A stretch of DNA of 64,000 nt, taken from assembly GCF_019049655.1 (NCBI RefSeq), contig NZ_JAFMOX010000066.1, positions 310,001 to 374,000 on the forward strand. The letters run 5' to 3'. The notes beneath the pieces are model-generated. The model was not told the DNA's origin. It searched no databases and worked only from the letters and a program-made list of their open reading frames with translations. The stretch is from Rahnella rivi. Lineage in GTDB: Bacteria; Pseudomonadota; Gammaproteobacteria; Enterobacterales; Enterobacteriaceae. The position numbers were made by a program, and so were the translations under genes. The stretch's first letter is position 1. Every line of letters starts with the position of its first letter. Of this stretch, positions 1 to 9,126 are shown piece by piece.

Positions 1-987
1 AACCGCCGCGGTTTCTGGTCATTGTGGATTTTTCTGGTGGTGTTCACGCTGGCCCTGCTTTCTGACGTACTGGCCAACGACAAACCGCTGCTGGCGCGCT
101 ATCAGGGGCACTGGTACGTGCCTTTCATGATGAACTACAGCGAAACCACCTTTGGCGGCGAACTGGAAACACCGACCGATTATCAGGATCCGTTCGTGCT
201 TAAACAGCTCGACGACCACGGCTGGGTGCTCTGGGCACCGATCCGCAGCAATTTTAAGTCGATTAATTTTGCCACCACACAGCCCTTCCCTTCCCCGCCC
301 TCGGCAGAAAACTGGCTGGGCACGGACAGCAACGGGCACGATGTGCTGGCGCAAATTCTTTACGGCCTGCGGATTTCACTGTTCTTCGGCATTTTTCTGA
401 CCGCGCTGACCTCCGTCATCGGGGTCACGGCCGGCGCCGTACAAGGCTATTACGGCGGCATGATTGACTTGCTCGGCCAGCGTTTTATCGAAGTGTGGTC
501 AGGCATGCCCACGCTCTATCTGATCATCATTCTGGCAAGCGTGGTGCAGCCGAGTTTCTGGTGGCTGCTGTTGATCAGTATTCTCTTCGGCTGGATGGCG
601 CTGGTCAGCGTGGTGCGCGCGGAATTCCTGCGCACCCGAAATTTTGACTACATTCGTGCGGCGCAGGCAATGGGCGTCAGCGACCGGTCCATTATGCTGC
701 GGCATATGCTGCCGAATGCGATGGTCGCCACCCTCACCTATCTGCCCTTCATTTTGTGCGGGTCGATAACGTCTCTGACCTCACTGGATTTCCTCGGTTT
801 TGGCCTGCCGCTCGGTTCGCCCTCTCTCGGCACGTTACTGATGGAAGGCAAAAACAACTTACAGGCCCCGTGGCTGGGCATCAGCGCCTTCGTGGTACTG
901 GCCTCGTTGCTGTCTCTGCTGATTTTCATTGGTGAAGCGGTACGCGACGCCTTTAATCCGTCCGCACAACATCATGAGGCGCGCTGA
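1..987 (+). CDS. yejE: YejE, ABC peptide/microcin importer permease (5' truncated by window edge)
   Basis: Inner-membrane permease of the YejABEF importer, which takes up peptides such as microcin C. The frame is open from base 1 and lacks the first roughly 20 residues; the TTG at 22 is internal, because the upstream codons (NRRGFWSL) still match the YejE N-terminus as I recall it. The protein has a first membrane segment, a periplasmic loop with the DYQDP and VLWAPIR motifs, then a BPD permease core. The EAA-type loop reads RAAQAMGVSDRSIMLRHMLPN and contacts the ATPase. It ends ...FIGEAVRDAFNP, as the family does. The yejF start follows after one base, so the two are translationally linked. 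Confidence 0.95.
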   Translation, partial: NRRGFWSLWIFLVVFTLALLSDVLANDKPLLARYQGHWYVPFMMNYSETTFGGELETPTDYQDPFVLKQLDDHGWVLWAPIRSNFKSINFATTQPFPSPPSAENWLGTDSNGHDVLAQILYGLRISLFFGIFLTALTSVIGVTAGAVQGYYGGMIDLLGQRFIEVWSGMPTLYLIIILASVVQPSFWWLLLISILFGWMALVSVVRAEFLRTRNFDYIRAAQAMGVSDRSIMLRHMLPNAMVATLTYLPFILCGSITSLTSLDFLGFGLPLGSPSLGTLLMEGKNNLQAPWLGISAFVVLASLLSLLIFIGEAVRDAFNPSAQHHEAR

Positions 988-988
988 G

Positions 989-2602
989 ATGACAGACACT
1001 CCTCTTTTACACATTAAAAATCTCAGCGTGGCCTTTCGTCAGGCCGGTGAGGCGCGTGAAGTAGTGAGCGATGTGTCGCTGACTCTCCGCGCCGGAGAAA
1101 CGCTGGCGCTGGTGGGCGAATCGGGCTCCGGCAAAAGTGTCACGGCGCTGTCAGTGCTGCGCCTGTTGCCCTCGCCGCCGGTGGTGTATCCGCAGGGCGA
1201 CATTCTGTTTGCCGGAAAATCCTTACTGCACGCGGATGAAAGTACGCTGCGAAGTATTCGCGGCAACCAGATTTCGATGATCTTTCAGGAACCGATGGTG
1301 TCTCTCAACCCGCTGCATACTCTTGAAAAACAGCTCTCCGAAGTGCTGATGTTGCATCGCGGGTTGCGCGGCGAAGCAGCACGCAACGAGATCGCCCGTT
1401 GTCTTGACCGGGTGGGTATCCGCCAGGCCGCTTCGCGCCTGAAAGATTTCCCGCACCAGCTTTCCGGCGGTGAACGCCAGCGGGTGATGATTGCGATGGC
1501 GGTGCTGACCCGGCCAAAACTGCTGATTGCCGATGAACCGACTACCGCGCTGGATGTGTCGGTACAGGCGCAGATTTTATCGCTGCTTGATGAGCTTAAG
1601 CAGGAAATGGGCATGGCAATGCTGTTTATTACCCACAATCTGCGTATCGTGCGCCGCCTGGCAGATAACGTCGCGGTGATGCAGCATGGCCGCGTGGTGG
1701 AGCAGCAACCGCGTGCCAGCCTGTTCAGCCAGCCGCAGCACCCTTACACGCGCCAGCTTTTGCAGGCCGAGCCACAGGGCCGCCCGCAGCCGCTGACGGG
1801 CGAGCCGCCGGTTCTGCTGGAGGTGAAAAATCTTGCGGTTGGATTTCCGGTCAAACGCGGTCTGCTGCGCCGCACAGTGAGCATCAAACATGCCGTGAAT
1901 CAGGTCAGTTTCCGGCTTCGTCGCGGGGAAAGTCTCGGCGTGGTGGGCGAATCCGGTTCAGGGAAAAGCACCACCGGGCTGGCGCTGCTGCGCCTGCTGA
2001 AGTCACAGGGTGAAATCTGGTTCGACGGGCAGCCGCTGCATACTTTTTCGCGTCAGCAAATGCTGCCCTTTCGCAGCCGGATCCAGGTGGTGTTTCAGGA
2101 TCCCTTTTCGGCGCTGAACCCGCGTTTTACCGTCGGGCAAATCATTGCCGAAGGCCTGCTGGTACACCGGAAAGTGAGCGCCGGAGAGCGTGAAAAAGAG
2201 GTGATCCGCGCCATGGAAGACGTGGGGCTGGATCCGCAATCCCGTCACCGTTACCCGACTGAATTCTCCGGGGGCCAGCGTCAGCGCATCGCCATCGCCC
2301 GCGCGCTGATTTTACAGCCGGAAATGCTGATTCTGGATGAGCCTACGTCGTCGCTGGATAAATCGGTGCAGGCGCAGATCCTGGCGATCCTCAGCGAGCT
2401 GCAACAGCGTCGCGGCCTGACCTATCTGTTCATCAGCCATGATTTGCACGTCGTGCGCGCACTCTGTCATCAGCTGATGGTGTTACAAAATGGGGAAGCC
2501 GTGGAACAGGGAGACTGTGAGCAGATTTTCAACGCACCGCAGCAGGCTTACACGCGGGAGTTGCTGGCCGCATCGGATGCGTTTGATAAACCGGTGGTGT
2601 GA
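989..2602 (+). CDS. yejF: YejF, double-domain ABC ATPase of the Yej importer
   Basis: Cytoplasmic ATPase that powers YejBE. It is a 537-aa tandem fusion of two OppD/OppF-like nucleotide-binding domains. The first carries Walker A GESGSGKS, signature LSGGERQR and Walker B LLIADEPT; the second carries GESGSGKS, FSGGQRQR and MLILDEPT. The ATG at 989 is chosen because it lies one base after the yejE stop and gives MTDTPLLHIKNLSV, matching family length; the frame is open back to 929, inside yejE, without support. Last gene of the visible yej operon. Confidence 0.95.
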   Translation: MTDTPLLHIKNLSVAFRQAGEAREVVSDVSLTLRAGETLALVGESGSGKSVTALSVLRLLPSPPVVYPQGDILFAGKSLLHADESTLRSIRGNQISMIFQEPMVSLNPLHTLEKQLSEVLMLHRGLRGEAARNEIARCLDRVGIRQAASRLKDFPHQLSGGERQRVMIAMAVLTRPKLLIADEPTTALDVSVQAQILSLLDELKQEMGMAMLFITHNLRIVRRLADNVAVMQHGRVVEQQPRASLFSQPQHPYTRQLLQAEPQGRPQPLTGEPPVLLEVKNLAVGFPVKRGLLRRTVSIKHAVNQVSFRLRRGESLGVVGESGSGKSTTGLALLRLLKSQGEIWFDGQPLHTFSRQQMLPFRSRIQVVFQDPFSALNPRFTVGQIIAEGLLVHRKVSAGEREKEVIRAMEDVGLDPQSRHRYPTEFSGGQRQRIAIARALILQPEMLILDEPTSSLDKSVQAQILAILSELQQRRGLTYLFISHDLHVVRALCHQLMVLQNGEAVEQGDCEQIFNAPQQAYTRELLAASDAFDKPVV

Positions 2603-2667
2603 AGCGCTTAGGCCTGGAATAGCGAACGGGCGGGACGACGCGCCTGACAGGGTAACACGTCAGGCGG

Positions 2668-3012
2668 TCAGAACGGATAGAGTGCGGTAATCGATTCGGC
2701 GATGGCCGCGCCAATATTTTTCAGGCAACAGAGCGTGGCGCTTTCATCTTCGCGATGCACGAACAGACAAGGCTCACCGTCGATTTCAACGATCGCGGCT
2801 TTCACCTGAATATCTTCCAGCGCATTAGTCAGCTGGTGCATCACCTGCCAGGCAAACTCACCTTCATGACTGAGCAATTTCAGGCCAATAAGATTGTTAT
2901 CTTCATCGTTGCCAGGCAGCGGAATCGGTTCAACTTTGATACCGGCAAAACCTGACATCCAGCGATAACTTTGCGGCAAACGGTGTACTACCGAAAGTTG
3001 GATATTATTCAC
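2668..3012 (-). CDS. yejG: YejG family protein
   Basis: Small cytoplasmic protein of unknown biochemical role, downstream of yejF and convergent with it, as in E. coli. The open frame runs back to 3111. The GTG at 3012 is preferred because it gives 114 aa, the length I recall for E. coli YejG, begins with the conserved NNIQLSVVHRLPQ block, and has a purine-rich TGGGGAA just upstream. Other family blocks present are GFAGIKVEPIP, GEPCLFVHREDE and LKNIGAAIAES. There is no signal peptide or membrane segment. Confidence 0.9.
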   Translation of the reverse strand: MNNIQLSVVHRLPQSYRWMSGFAGIKVEPIPLPGNDEDNNLIGLKLLSHEGEFAWQVMHQLTNALEDIQVKAAIVEIDGEPCLFVHREDESATLCCLKNIGAAIAESITALYPF

Positions 3013-3657
3013 GGGATTCCCCAGATAATGATTTATACACTTCACCTGCAAATGCGTAACATCTATACCAGTTATAGACGACAGACGCCGCTTTGCCCAA
3101 TTTATGCTCAAATCATTAACATTAAATTAACGTAATCAAAAGCCAGCCAGCTGACAGTAGCCTTGTTTTGTCTGCTCCCGACGTTTGTGGGAGCCAGATC
3201 TCATTTTGGCTTCTTTGTAACCTTTTTCGCCTTATTTAACAACCATTTTAAGCATTGGTGGCTACTTTTTAACTTCTATTTGTTTACATAAAATTTACAT
3301 ATGGCGTGAGTGCTTAAAAATAAGCGGCAGATTAACTTATTACTTATCAGTCACATATATGTTATTCGCAGTAAAAAATGTGTGAGGCTGTCAGCTATTT
3401 CATTGTGAAATGAACCATCTGGTTACAGCTTTCAGCGCGGCGCATAATACGTTAAATTCGTGATCTAATGTTAATAAATCCGCACAATTTGTTTGCACAA
3501 AACCCCTATTATTGGCTTATCATCCGCATCGTTATTACTGATATCACCTGTCAGGATGAAAGCCTCCCGCCTTAACCTTCTGATAAATATCACTAAAAGT
3601 CATTTTATTACGCATTCCTGAGTCATTTGGCTCACACCCAACCCAGCGAGAAATGAG
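3013..3657. other. Long AT-rich intergenic region between yejG and the gluconate dehydrogenase operon
   Basis: About 645 bp without a convincing gene on either strand. It must hold the yejG promoter (reading left) and the dehydrogenase promoter (reading right). It is clearly more AT-rich than its neighbours, especially 3100-3360. I found no full CRP site. This is the left boundary of the sugar-acid block that separates yejG from bcr. Confidence 0.6.
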
Positions 3658-4275
3658 ATGGAAAACGATCCTTCAATCATGGAAAGCAATGTCACTGCCA
3701 ATGGAACCGGTTTCAGTCGTCGTCAACTGCTGAAAGGTTTAACCTCCGCAATGGTTGCCAGCACCCTGCTCGGCTTTCCGTTCCTGAGCCTGGCTGAAAA
3801 AGAGACGGCCACCGCGTCGCCGGTTATTTTCGGTCAGTTCTACCTGATCTCTCAGGCCATCACAGAACATAAAAATATCAGCGAAGGTGCTTCCGCGCAG
3901 ATTTTCAATGCGTTCCACCGCTCGCATCCGGATTTCGCCGCGCAGGTCACTCAGCTGCATGCGCTGGTCAAACCGGGGCAATCCGCCAAAGTCTTGCAGG
4001 AAGCCGCCCGCCAGCAAGGCCTGGGTGATCTGGTGACACTGATCGTCACCGCCTGGTACACCGGCACAGTCGGTCATGGTACCGATTCCATTTTAATATC
4101 GTATAAAGATGCACTGATGTATCGCCCGGTAAGCGACGGCCTGATCGTGCCGACTTACTGCGGTAACGGTCCGCTGTACTTCACCGCTGCGCCGCCTGAC
4201 GCCGCGATGCCTGAATCCATGAACGCCGACCGTTTTACCAACATTTCTGAATCTGCTGATGTGAGCAAAGCCTGA
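3658..4275 (+). CDS. Gluconate 2-dehydrogenase-type complex, small (gamma) subunit
   Basis: Small subunit (205 aa) of a three-component FAD sugar/gluconate dehydrogenase. It carries a twin-arginine signal, SRRQLLKG (about residues 20-27), then a hydrophobic stretch, so it is probably exported folded together with the large subunit. The mature part has the family features AWYTGTVG, YKDALMYRPVSDG and PTYCGNGPLYF typical of the FAD-SLDH small-subunit family. The ATG at 3658 is used; an in-frame ATG at 3679 is possible. It overlaps the large-subunit start by one base (TGATGA). Gene order small-large-cytochrome matches the Erwinia gluconate dehydrogenase cluster; a ketogluconate or sorbitol dehydrogenase with the same build cannot be excluded. 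Confidence 0.85.
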   Translation: MENDPSIMESNVTANGTGFSRRQLLKGLTSAMVASTLLGFPFLSLAEKETATASPVIFGQFYLISQAITEHKNISEGASAQIFNAFHRSHPDFAAQVTQLHALVKPGQSAKVLQEAARQQGLGDLVTLIVTAWYTGTVGHGTDSILISYKDALMYRPVSDGLIVPTYCGNGPLYFTAAPPDAAMPESMNADRFTNISESADVSKA

Positions 4276-5930
4276 TGAAAAAACCCGAATTTACCGCAGA
4301 CGGCGATGCGTCTGCTGATGTGATCGTTGTCGGTTCCGGCGTCGTGGGCGGCATGATTGCCGATCAACTGGTCAGCCAGGGCTATTCCGTACTGGTGCTG
4401 GAAGCCGGTCTGCGTATTGAACGTGCGCAGGCCGTGGAGAACTGGCGCAATATGCCGTTCGACAACCGTGCCGGTTCTGATTTCCAGGGACTTTACCCGC
4501 AGTCAGAAAACGCCCCCGCGCCGCTCTATTTTCCGGAAAATAACTATGTCTATCTGACCGGCCCGAGCGCGGGCAGCTTCAAGCAAGGCTATCTGCGCAC
4601 CGTCGGCGGCACCACCTGGCACTGGGCGGCGTCCTGCTGGCGTCACGTTCCTAACGATTTCAAAATGAAAACGTTATACGGCGTGGGTCGCGACTGGCCG
4701 ATTTCCTATGATGAACTCGAACCTTATTACTGCCGCGCAGAAGAAGAAATTGGCGTAGCAGGCCCGAATGACCCGGCGTTGCAGTCCCCTTCCGAGCGCA
4801 GCAAACCCTATCCGATGGAGCAGGTACCTTACGGTTACGGCGACACCCGTTTCGCTGAAATCGTGAACCCGCACGGTTACCGTTCGGTGCCGATCCCGCA
4901 GGGCCGCAGCACCCGCCCGTGGAACGGTCGCCCGACCTGTTGCGGTAACAACAACTGCCAGCCCATCTGCCCGATCGGTGCCATGTATAACGGTATTGCC
5001 CACGTGGAACGCGCTGAAAACAAAGGTGCCGTGGTACTGGCCGAAGCGGTGGTCTACAAAATCGACACCGATGAAAACAACAATGTGACCGCCGTTCACT
5101 GGCTGGACAGCGATAAAAAATCGCACAAAGCCACCGGTAAAGTGTTCGCACTGGCCTGTAACGGTATCGAAACCCCGCGTCTGCTGCTGATGGCGGCTAA
5201 CGAAAAGAACCCGAACGGGATTGCCAACTCGTCCGATCACGTTGGCCGTAACATGATGGATCACTCCGGTTTCCACTGTACGTTTATCGCCAAAGAACCC
5301 CTGTGGATTGGCCGTGGTCCGGCGCAGAGCAGCTGCCTGGTCGGCCCTCGCGATGGCGATTTCCGCAAAGAGTATTCTGCCAACAAAATGATCCTCAACA
5401 ATATCAGCCGCGTGATCCCGGCGACGTCGAAAGCGTTGCAGATGGGGCTGGTGGGGAAAGAGCTGGATGAAGAGATCCGCCGCCGTTCCATCTTTGGCGT
5501 GGATTTGTCCATCAGCCTGGAACCGCTGCCGGATCCGAATAACCGCCTGACCCTGAGCACCACCCGTAAAGATCCGCACGGTCTGCCGTGCCCGGACATC
5601 CATTACGACGTTGGCGATTACGTGCGTAAAGGTGCCGAAGCTGCACACAAGCAGCTGGAACACATCGGTTCCCTGTTTATGGCGGAAGAATTCAACATCA
5701 CTACCAGCCTGAACGCCAACAACCACATCATGGGCGGCACCATCATGGGCAGCGATCCGAAGGATTCCGTGGTCAACGGTGAATGCCGTGCGCATGACCA
5801 CGCTAACCTGTGGTTGCCGGGCGGCGGTGCGATCCCGTCTTCCAGCGTAGTGAACAGTACGCTGACCATGGCCGCACTGGGCCTGAAAGCGGCGGATGAC
5901 ATGGCGAAAAAACTGGCAGGTGCAGCATGA
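4275..5930 (+). CDS. Gluconate 2-dehydrogenase-type FAD subunit (GMC oxidoreductase)
   Basis: Catalytic flavoprotein (551 aa) of the membrane-bound dehydrogenase, expected to oxidise gluconate to 2-ketogluconate on the periplasmic face and pass electrons to the cytochrome subunit. It has a Rossmann FAD motif near the N-terminus (VVGSGVVGG, residues 19-27) and a GMC C-terminal domain with the HIMGGT and NSTLTMAALGL motifs. A cysteine cluster at C222, C223, C228 and C232 (TCCGNNNCQPIC) fits the iron-sulfur centre reported in FAD glucose dehydrogenases. It has no signal of its own, so co-export with the Tat-bearing small subunit is likely. The stop overlaps the cytochrome start (ATGA). Confidence 0.87.
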   Translation: MKKPEFTADGDASADVIVVGSGVVGGMIADQLVSQGYSVLVLEAGLRIERAQAVENWRNMPFDNRAGSDFQGLYPQSENAPAPLYFPENNYVYLTGPSAGSFKQGYLRTVGGTTWHWAASCWRHVPNDFKMKTLYGVGRDWPISYDELEPYYCRAEEEIGVAGPNDPALQSPSERSKPYPMEQVPYGYGDTRFAEIVNPHGYRSVPIPQGRSTRPWNGRPTCCGNNNCQPICPIGAMYNGIAHVERAENKGAVVLAEAVVYKIDTDENNNVTAVHWLDSDKKSHKATGKVFALACNGIETPRLLLMAANEKNPNGIANSSDHVGRNMMDHSGFHCTFIAKEPLWIGRGPAQSSCLVGPRDGDFRKEYSANKMILNNISRVIPATSKALQMGLVGKELDEEIRRRSIFGVDLSISLEPLPDPNNRLTLSTTRKDPHGLPCPDIHYDVGDYVRKGAEAAHKQLEHIGSLFMAEEFNITTSLNANNHIMGGTIMGSDPKDSVVNGECRAHDHANLWLPGGGAIPSSSVVNSTLTMAALGLKAADDMAKKLAGAA

Positions 5931-7330
5931 AAAAAATCCTTGTTGCCTGCTTGTTAAGTGCTTCGTTTTGCGGGTTCGCTGCGGCACAGGACAATCAGGC
6001 GGAGCTTATCCGTCAGGGTCAGGAAGTGGCGACAGCCGCTGACTGTCAGGCCTGTCATACCACGCCGGAAGGCGGTAAGCCGTTTGCCGGTGGCTATGAA
6101 ATCCACTCGCCGATGGGCACGATTTATACCACCAACATCACACCGTCGAAGCAGTTTGGTATCGGTAATTACACCGAAGAACAGTTTACCCGCGCGGTGC
6201 GTGCAGGCGTTCGTCCGGATGGGGCAAACCTCTATCCGGCCATGCCTTACACCTCTTACAGCCATATGAGCGATGCCGACATGCACGCGCTGTATGTCTA
6301 CTTCCTGCAAGGGGTGAAGCCGGTCGAGCAACCGAATACTGAAACCGCCCTGCCGTTCCCGTTCAACATGCGTATTGCGATGGCGGGCTGGAACATGATG
6401 TATCTCGACAGCACGCCGTTTAAGCCGGATCCGTCGAAAAGCGAGCAATGGAACCGCGGCGCGTATCTGGTCAACGGTGCCGGTCACTGTGATACCTGCC
6501 ACACGCCACGTAACCTGATGATGGGTTCAGTGACCGATAAACCGCTGGCGGGCGGCATGGTCGGCCCGTGGTATGCACCGAACATCAGTTCTGATCCGGT
6601 CAGCGGTATCGGCAACTGGTCGCAGGCTCAGCTGGTGGAATACCTGAAAACCGGCCGTACCGCCGGGAAAAATCAGGCGGCAGGCGGCATGGCAGAAGCG
6701 GTGCAAAACAGCCTGCAATACATGTCTGACACGGATCTGAACGCGATTGCCTTCTACCTGAAAAACAGCACACCGGTGCGCGACCCGCGGGATACGCAGG
6801 CAGCGGATACTTTCGGTAAGCCGGTAAACGTGGAAGAAGGCCTGCGCGGCGCGCATCCGTATAACGCGAACAAAACCATCGATAACGGTGCGGCCTTGTT
6901 CAGCGGTTATTGCGCCAGCTGTCATCAGCCGGACGGCTCCGGCAGCAAGAATCAGGCGTACCCGTCGCTGTTCAACAACACCGCAACCGGTCTGGGCAAC
7001 GCGTCAAACCTGATTTCTGCCATTCTGTACGGCGTGGATCGCCAGGTCGGCGACCATCACGTGCTGATGCCGAAATTTGGCGTGGGTTCGTATGTCGGTC
7101 AGCTCGACGATCAGCAGATTGCCGATATCTCCAACTACGTGCTGAAGAACTACGGCAACGCGGGCGTGCAGGTTAACGCGCAGGATGTCGCGGTGTTACG
7201 CGCCGGCGGGCCGGTCACATTGCTGGCAAAACTCCAGCCGTTCATGGCGCCAGCGATGGTGGCAGGCGTGGTGATTCTGCTGGTGCTGATTTTCTGGCTC
7301 GGACGCAAACGCAAAGCGAAAGCGGCGTAA
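5927..7330 (+). CDS. Gluconate 2-dehydrogenase-type triheme cytochrome c subunit
   Basis: Membrane-anchored triheme cytochrome c (467 aa) that carries electrons from the flavoprotein to ubiquinone. A Sec signal peptide ends at FCGFAAA. The three CXXCH heme sites are at C40-H44 (CQACH), C188-H192 (CDTCH) and C329-H333 (CASCH). A C-terminal hydrophobic helix (about residues 436-458) followed by RKRKAKAA anchors it. Distal Met ligands are plausible but not assigned. It is the last gene of the three-gene operon, closed by a strong terminator. Confidence 0.9.
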   Translation: MKKILVACLLSASFCGFAAAQDNQAELIRQGQEVATAADCQACHTTPEGGKPFAGGYEIHSPMGTIYTTNITPSKQFGIGNYTEEQFTRAVRAGVRPDGANLYPAMPYTSYSHMSDADMHALYVYFLQGVKPVEQPNTETALPFPFNMRIAMAGWNMMYLDSTPFKPDPSKSEQWNRGAYLVNGAGHCDTCHTPRNLMMGSVTDKPLAGGMVGPWYAPNISSDPVSGIGNWSQAQLVEYLKTGRTAGKNQAAGGMAEAVQNSLQYMSDTDLNAIAFYLKNSTPVRDPRDTQAADTFGKPVNVEEGLRGAHPYNANKTIDNGAALFSGYCASCHQPDGSGSKNQAYPSLFNNTATGLGNASNLISAILYGVDRQVGDHHVLMPKFGVGSYVGQLDDQQIADISNYVLKNYGNAGVQVNAQDVAVLRAGGPVTLLAKLQPFMAPAMVAGVVILLVLIFWLGRKRKAKAA

Positions 7331-7342
7331 TTCGTTCAATGC

Positions 7343-7372
7343 AAAACGGCCCTGCTTAAGGGCCGTTTTTTT
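7343..7372 (+). terminator. Rho-independent terminator of the dehydrogenase operon
   Basis: A perfect 10-bp stem AAAACGGCCC / GGGCCGTTTT with a 7-nt loop, followed by a run of T, lies 12 bp after the cytochrome stop. It may also serve the convergent SDR gene ending at 7389. Confidence 0.92.
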
Positions 7373-7388
7373 ATGTCAGAAATTCAGC

Positions 7389-8144
7389 TTAACCTCGGCC
7401 CACCAGCGGCATCGCGCTCGCCATTACGGTCATGGTCAGCACGTTAGTATCAAGCGGAAAACCGGCCATAAATGCCACCGCCTCACCGACACGCTCCACC
7501 GGGATCACCGGTTCTTCGGCGATACGCCCGTCGGCCTGCATTCTGCCCGCCAGCGCTTTATTGCCCATGTCCGTCGCCGCATTGCCCACATCAATCTGCC
7601 CGCAGGCAATATTGAACGCGCGCCCATCCAGCGCGGTGGACTTGGTCAGACCGGTAATGGCGTGTTTACTGGCGGTGTACGGCGCAGAATTCGGGCGCGG
7701 CGACTGCGCCGAAATCGAGCCGTTGTTGATGATGCGCCCGCCCTGCGGCGATTGCTGTTTCATCAGCTTTACCGCCGCCTGCGTACATAAAAATACGCCG
7801 GTCAGATTGGTGTTGATCACCGACAGCCAGTCTTCCACCGGCAGTTCGTCGATGGGCACATCCTTCACATTGTTACCGGCGTTATTGAACAGCACATCCA
7901 GCCGACCGAAGGTTTCCTGAATATCCTGAAACAGCGCGGCGACCGACTGCGGGCTGGTAACGTCCAGTTGCCGCGCCACCGCCTGCCCCGCTGCAAATAA
8001 CTTCACCGCCTGATCCAGTTTTTCTTTGTTACGCCCGGCCAGGATCACGGTAAAACCGATCGCTTCCAGCGCCTTCGCGGCACTCAGGCCAATGCCGCTC
8101 CCGCCGCCGGTGACTAAAGCAATTTTCGCGTTTTCTGTGCTCAT
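7389..8144 (-). CDS. Short-chain dehydrogenase/reductase, idnO-linked
   Basis: Classical SDR of 251 aa. It has the NAD(P) motif TGGGSGIG near residue 13, NNAGN, and the catalytic Ser-Tyr-Lys set (NGSISAQ ... YTASK). It starts 11 bp after the idnO stop and is probably co-transcribed with it, so a role in sugar-acid or keto-acid reduction is inferred. The substrate cannot be told from sequence. The C-terminus lacks the usual GxxxxVDGG end and instead closes with TMTVMASAMPLVGRG, a common variant. Confidence 0.8.
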   Translation of the reverse strand: MSTENAKIALVTGGGSGIGLSAAKALEAIGFTVILAGRNKEKLDQAVKLFAAGQAVARQLDVTSPQSVAALFQDIQETFGRLDVLFNNAGNNVKDVPIDELPVEDWLSVINTNLTGVFLCTQAAVKLMKQQSPQGGRIINNGSISAQSPRPNSAPYTASKHAITGLTKSTALDGRAFNIACGQIDVGNAATDMGNKALAGRMQADGRIAEEPVIPVERVGEAVAFMAGFPLDTNVLTMTVMASAMPLVGRG

Positions 8145-8155
8145 CTCGCTTCCTT

Positions 8156-8920
8156 CTACACCGCGGCCAGCATGCCGCCATCAATGAATAAAAGATGCCC
8201 GTTGACGAAGTCTGAGGCGCGGGATGACAGATAAACTGCGCCGCCGACCAGCTCTTCCGGGTTACCCCAGCGCGCTGCCGGTGTGCGTTTACACAGCCAG
8301 TCGGAGAACTCTTTGTTATCCACCAGCGCCTGCGTCATGTCGGTTTTGAAATAACCCGGCGCGATGCCGTTTACCTGAATATTGTAGCGCGCCAGCTCAA
8401 CACACATGCCGCGGGTCAGCATTTTCACCGCCCCCTTTGACGCGGCGTAAGGCGTGATGGTGTCGCGGCCCAGCTCGCTTTGCATCGAACCGATATTGAT
8501 GATTTTGCCGCGCTCGCGCGGGATCATGTAACGTGCCACTGCCTGAGAAACCAAAAACACGGATTTCTGGTTCACGGCAATCACGTCGTCCCAATCTTTT
8601 TCCGGGAACTCGGTGAATTTGTGACGGCGCTGGATCCCGGCGTTATTGATCAGCACATCAATCGGTCCGATGGTGCTTTCAATGTGATCAATCCCCTGAT
8701 TCACCGCCTGACTGCTGGTGACATCAAACGCAACGGCATGAGCGATAAAACCTTCCGCCCGCAGGGCTTCCGCCGCCTTTTGCGTGGACGCCTGTTGCGT
8801 ACCGTTGACGATAATTTCAGCGCCGTGCTGCGCCAGCCCTTTCGCCAGCAGGAAACCCAGACCGCGCGTGGATCCGGTGACCAGTATCTTTTTGTTATCC
8901 AGTGAGAAGAGATTTGTCAT
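8156..8920 (-). CDS. idnO: Gluconate 5-dehydrogenase
   Basis: NAD(P)H-dependent SDR that interconverts 5-ketogluconate and gluconate in the cytoplasm. The 254-aa product from the ATG at 8920 matches recalled E. coli IdnO closely, including the blocks NNAGIQRRH, SMQSELGRDTITPYAASKG, MLTRGMCVELAR and GHLLFIDGGML. The open frame extends to 9004, but the extra 28 residues have no family counterpart. It is divergent from the LacI-type gene at 9127 and shares a CRP site in the gap. A cytoplasmic ketogluconate reductase beside a periplasmic gluconate oxidase makes biochemical sense as a ketogluconate route. Confidence 0.92.
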   Translation of the reverse strand: MTNLFSLDNKKILVTGSTRGLGFLLAKGLAQHGAEIIVNGTQQASTQKAAEALRAEGFIAHAVAFDVTSSQAVNQGIDHIESTIGPIDVLINNAGIQRRHKFTEFPEKDWDDVIAVNQKSVFLVSQAVARYMIPRERGKIINIGSMQSELGRDTITPYAASKGAVKMLTRGMCVELARYNIQVNGIAPGYFKTDMTQALVDNKEFSDWLCKRTPAARWGNPEELVGGAVYLSSRASDFVNGHLLFIDGGMLAAV

Positions 8921-8989
8921 AGCATTGGCCTTATGGAGGAAGCGGTTCGAAGCGTTAGCCACACTACAACGTTTTAGGCGCGGGCAAAC

Positions 8990-9005
8990 TGTGATGCAGA
9001 TCACT
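8990..9005. promoter_or_regulatory. CRP (cAMP receptor protein) site between idnO and the LacI-type gene
   Basis: TGTGATGCAGATCACT matches TGTGA-N6-TCACA at nine of ten key bases, with A/T-rich flanks. Its centre lies about 77 bp upstream of the idnO ATG and about 129 bp upstream of the regulator ATG, so catabolite control of idnO is likely. Confidence 0.85.
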
Positions 9006-9126
9006 TTGAAGGATGTTAAAAAACGCTGTTACCCTTCGTGTGATCATCATCATTTTGATAACAATTCACGGCGCTTTCTGTTTCAATAATCAGGACTATT
9101 TGCAGGCACAACCAGGAACATTCCGC

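Noticed and set aside
4674..5987. 437-codon minus-strand frame
   Set aside because: Lies entirely opposite the FAD subunit gene, is rich in His/Arg/Val with no family resemblance, and is the expected shadow of a GC-rich coding strand.
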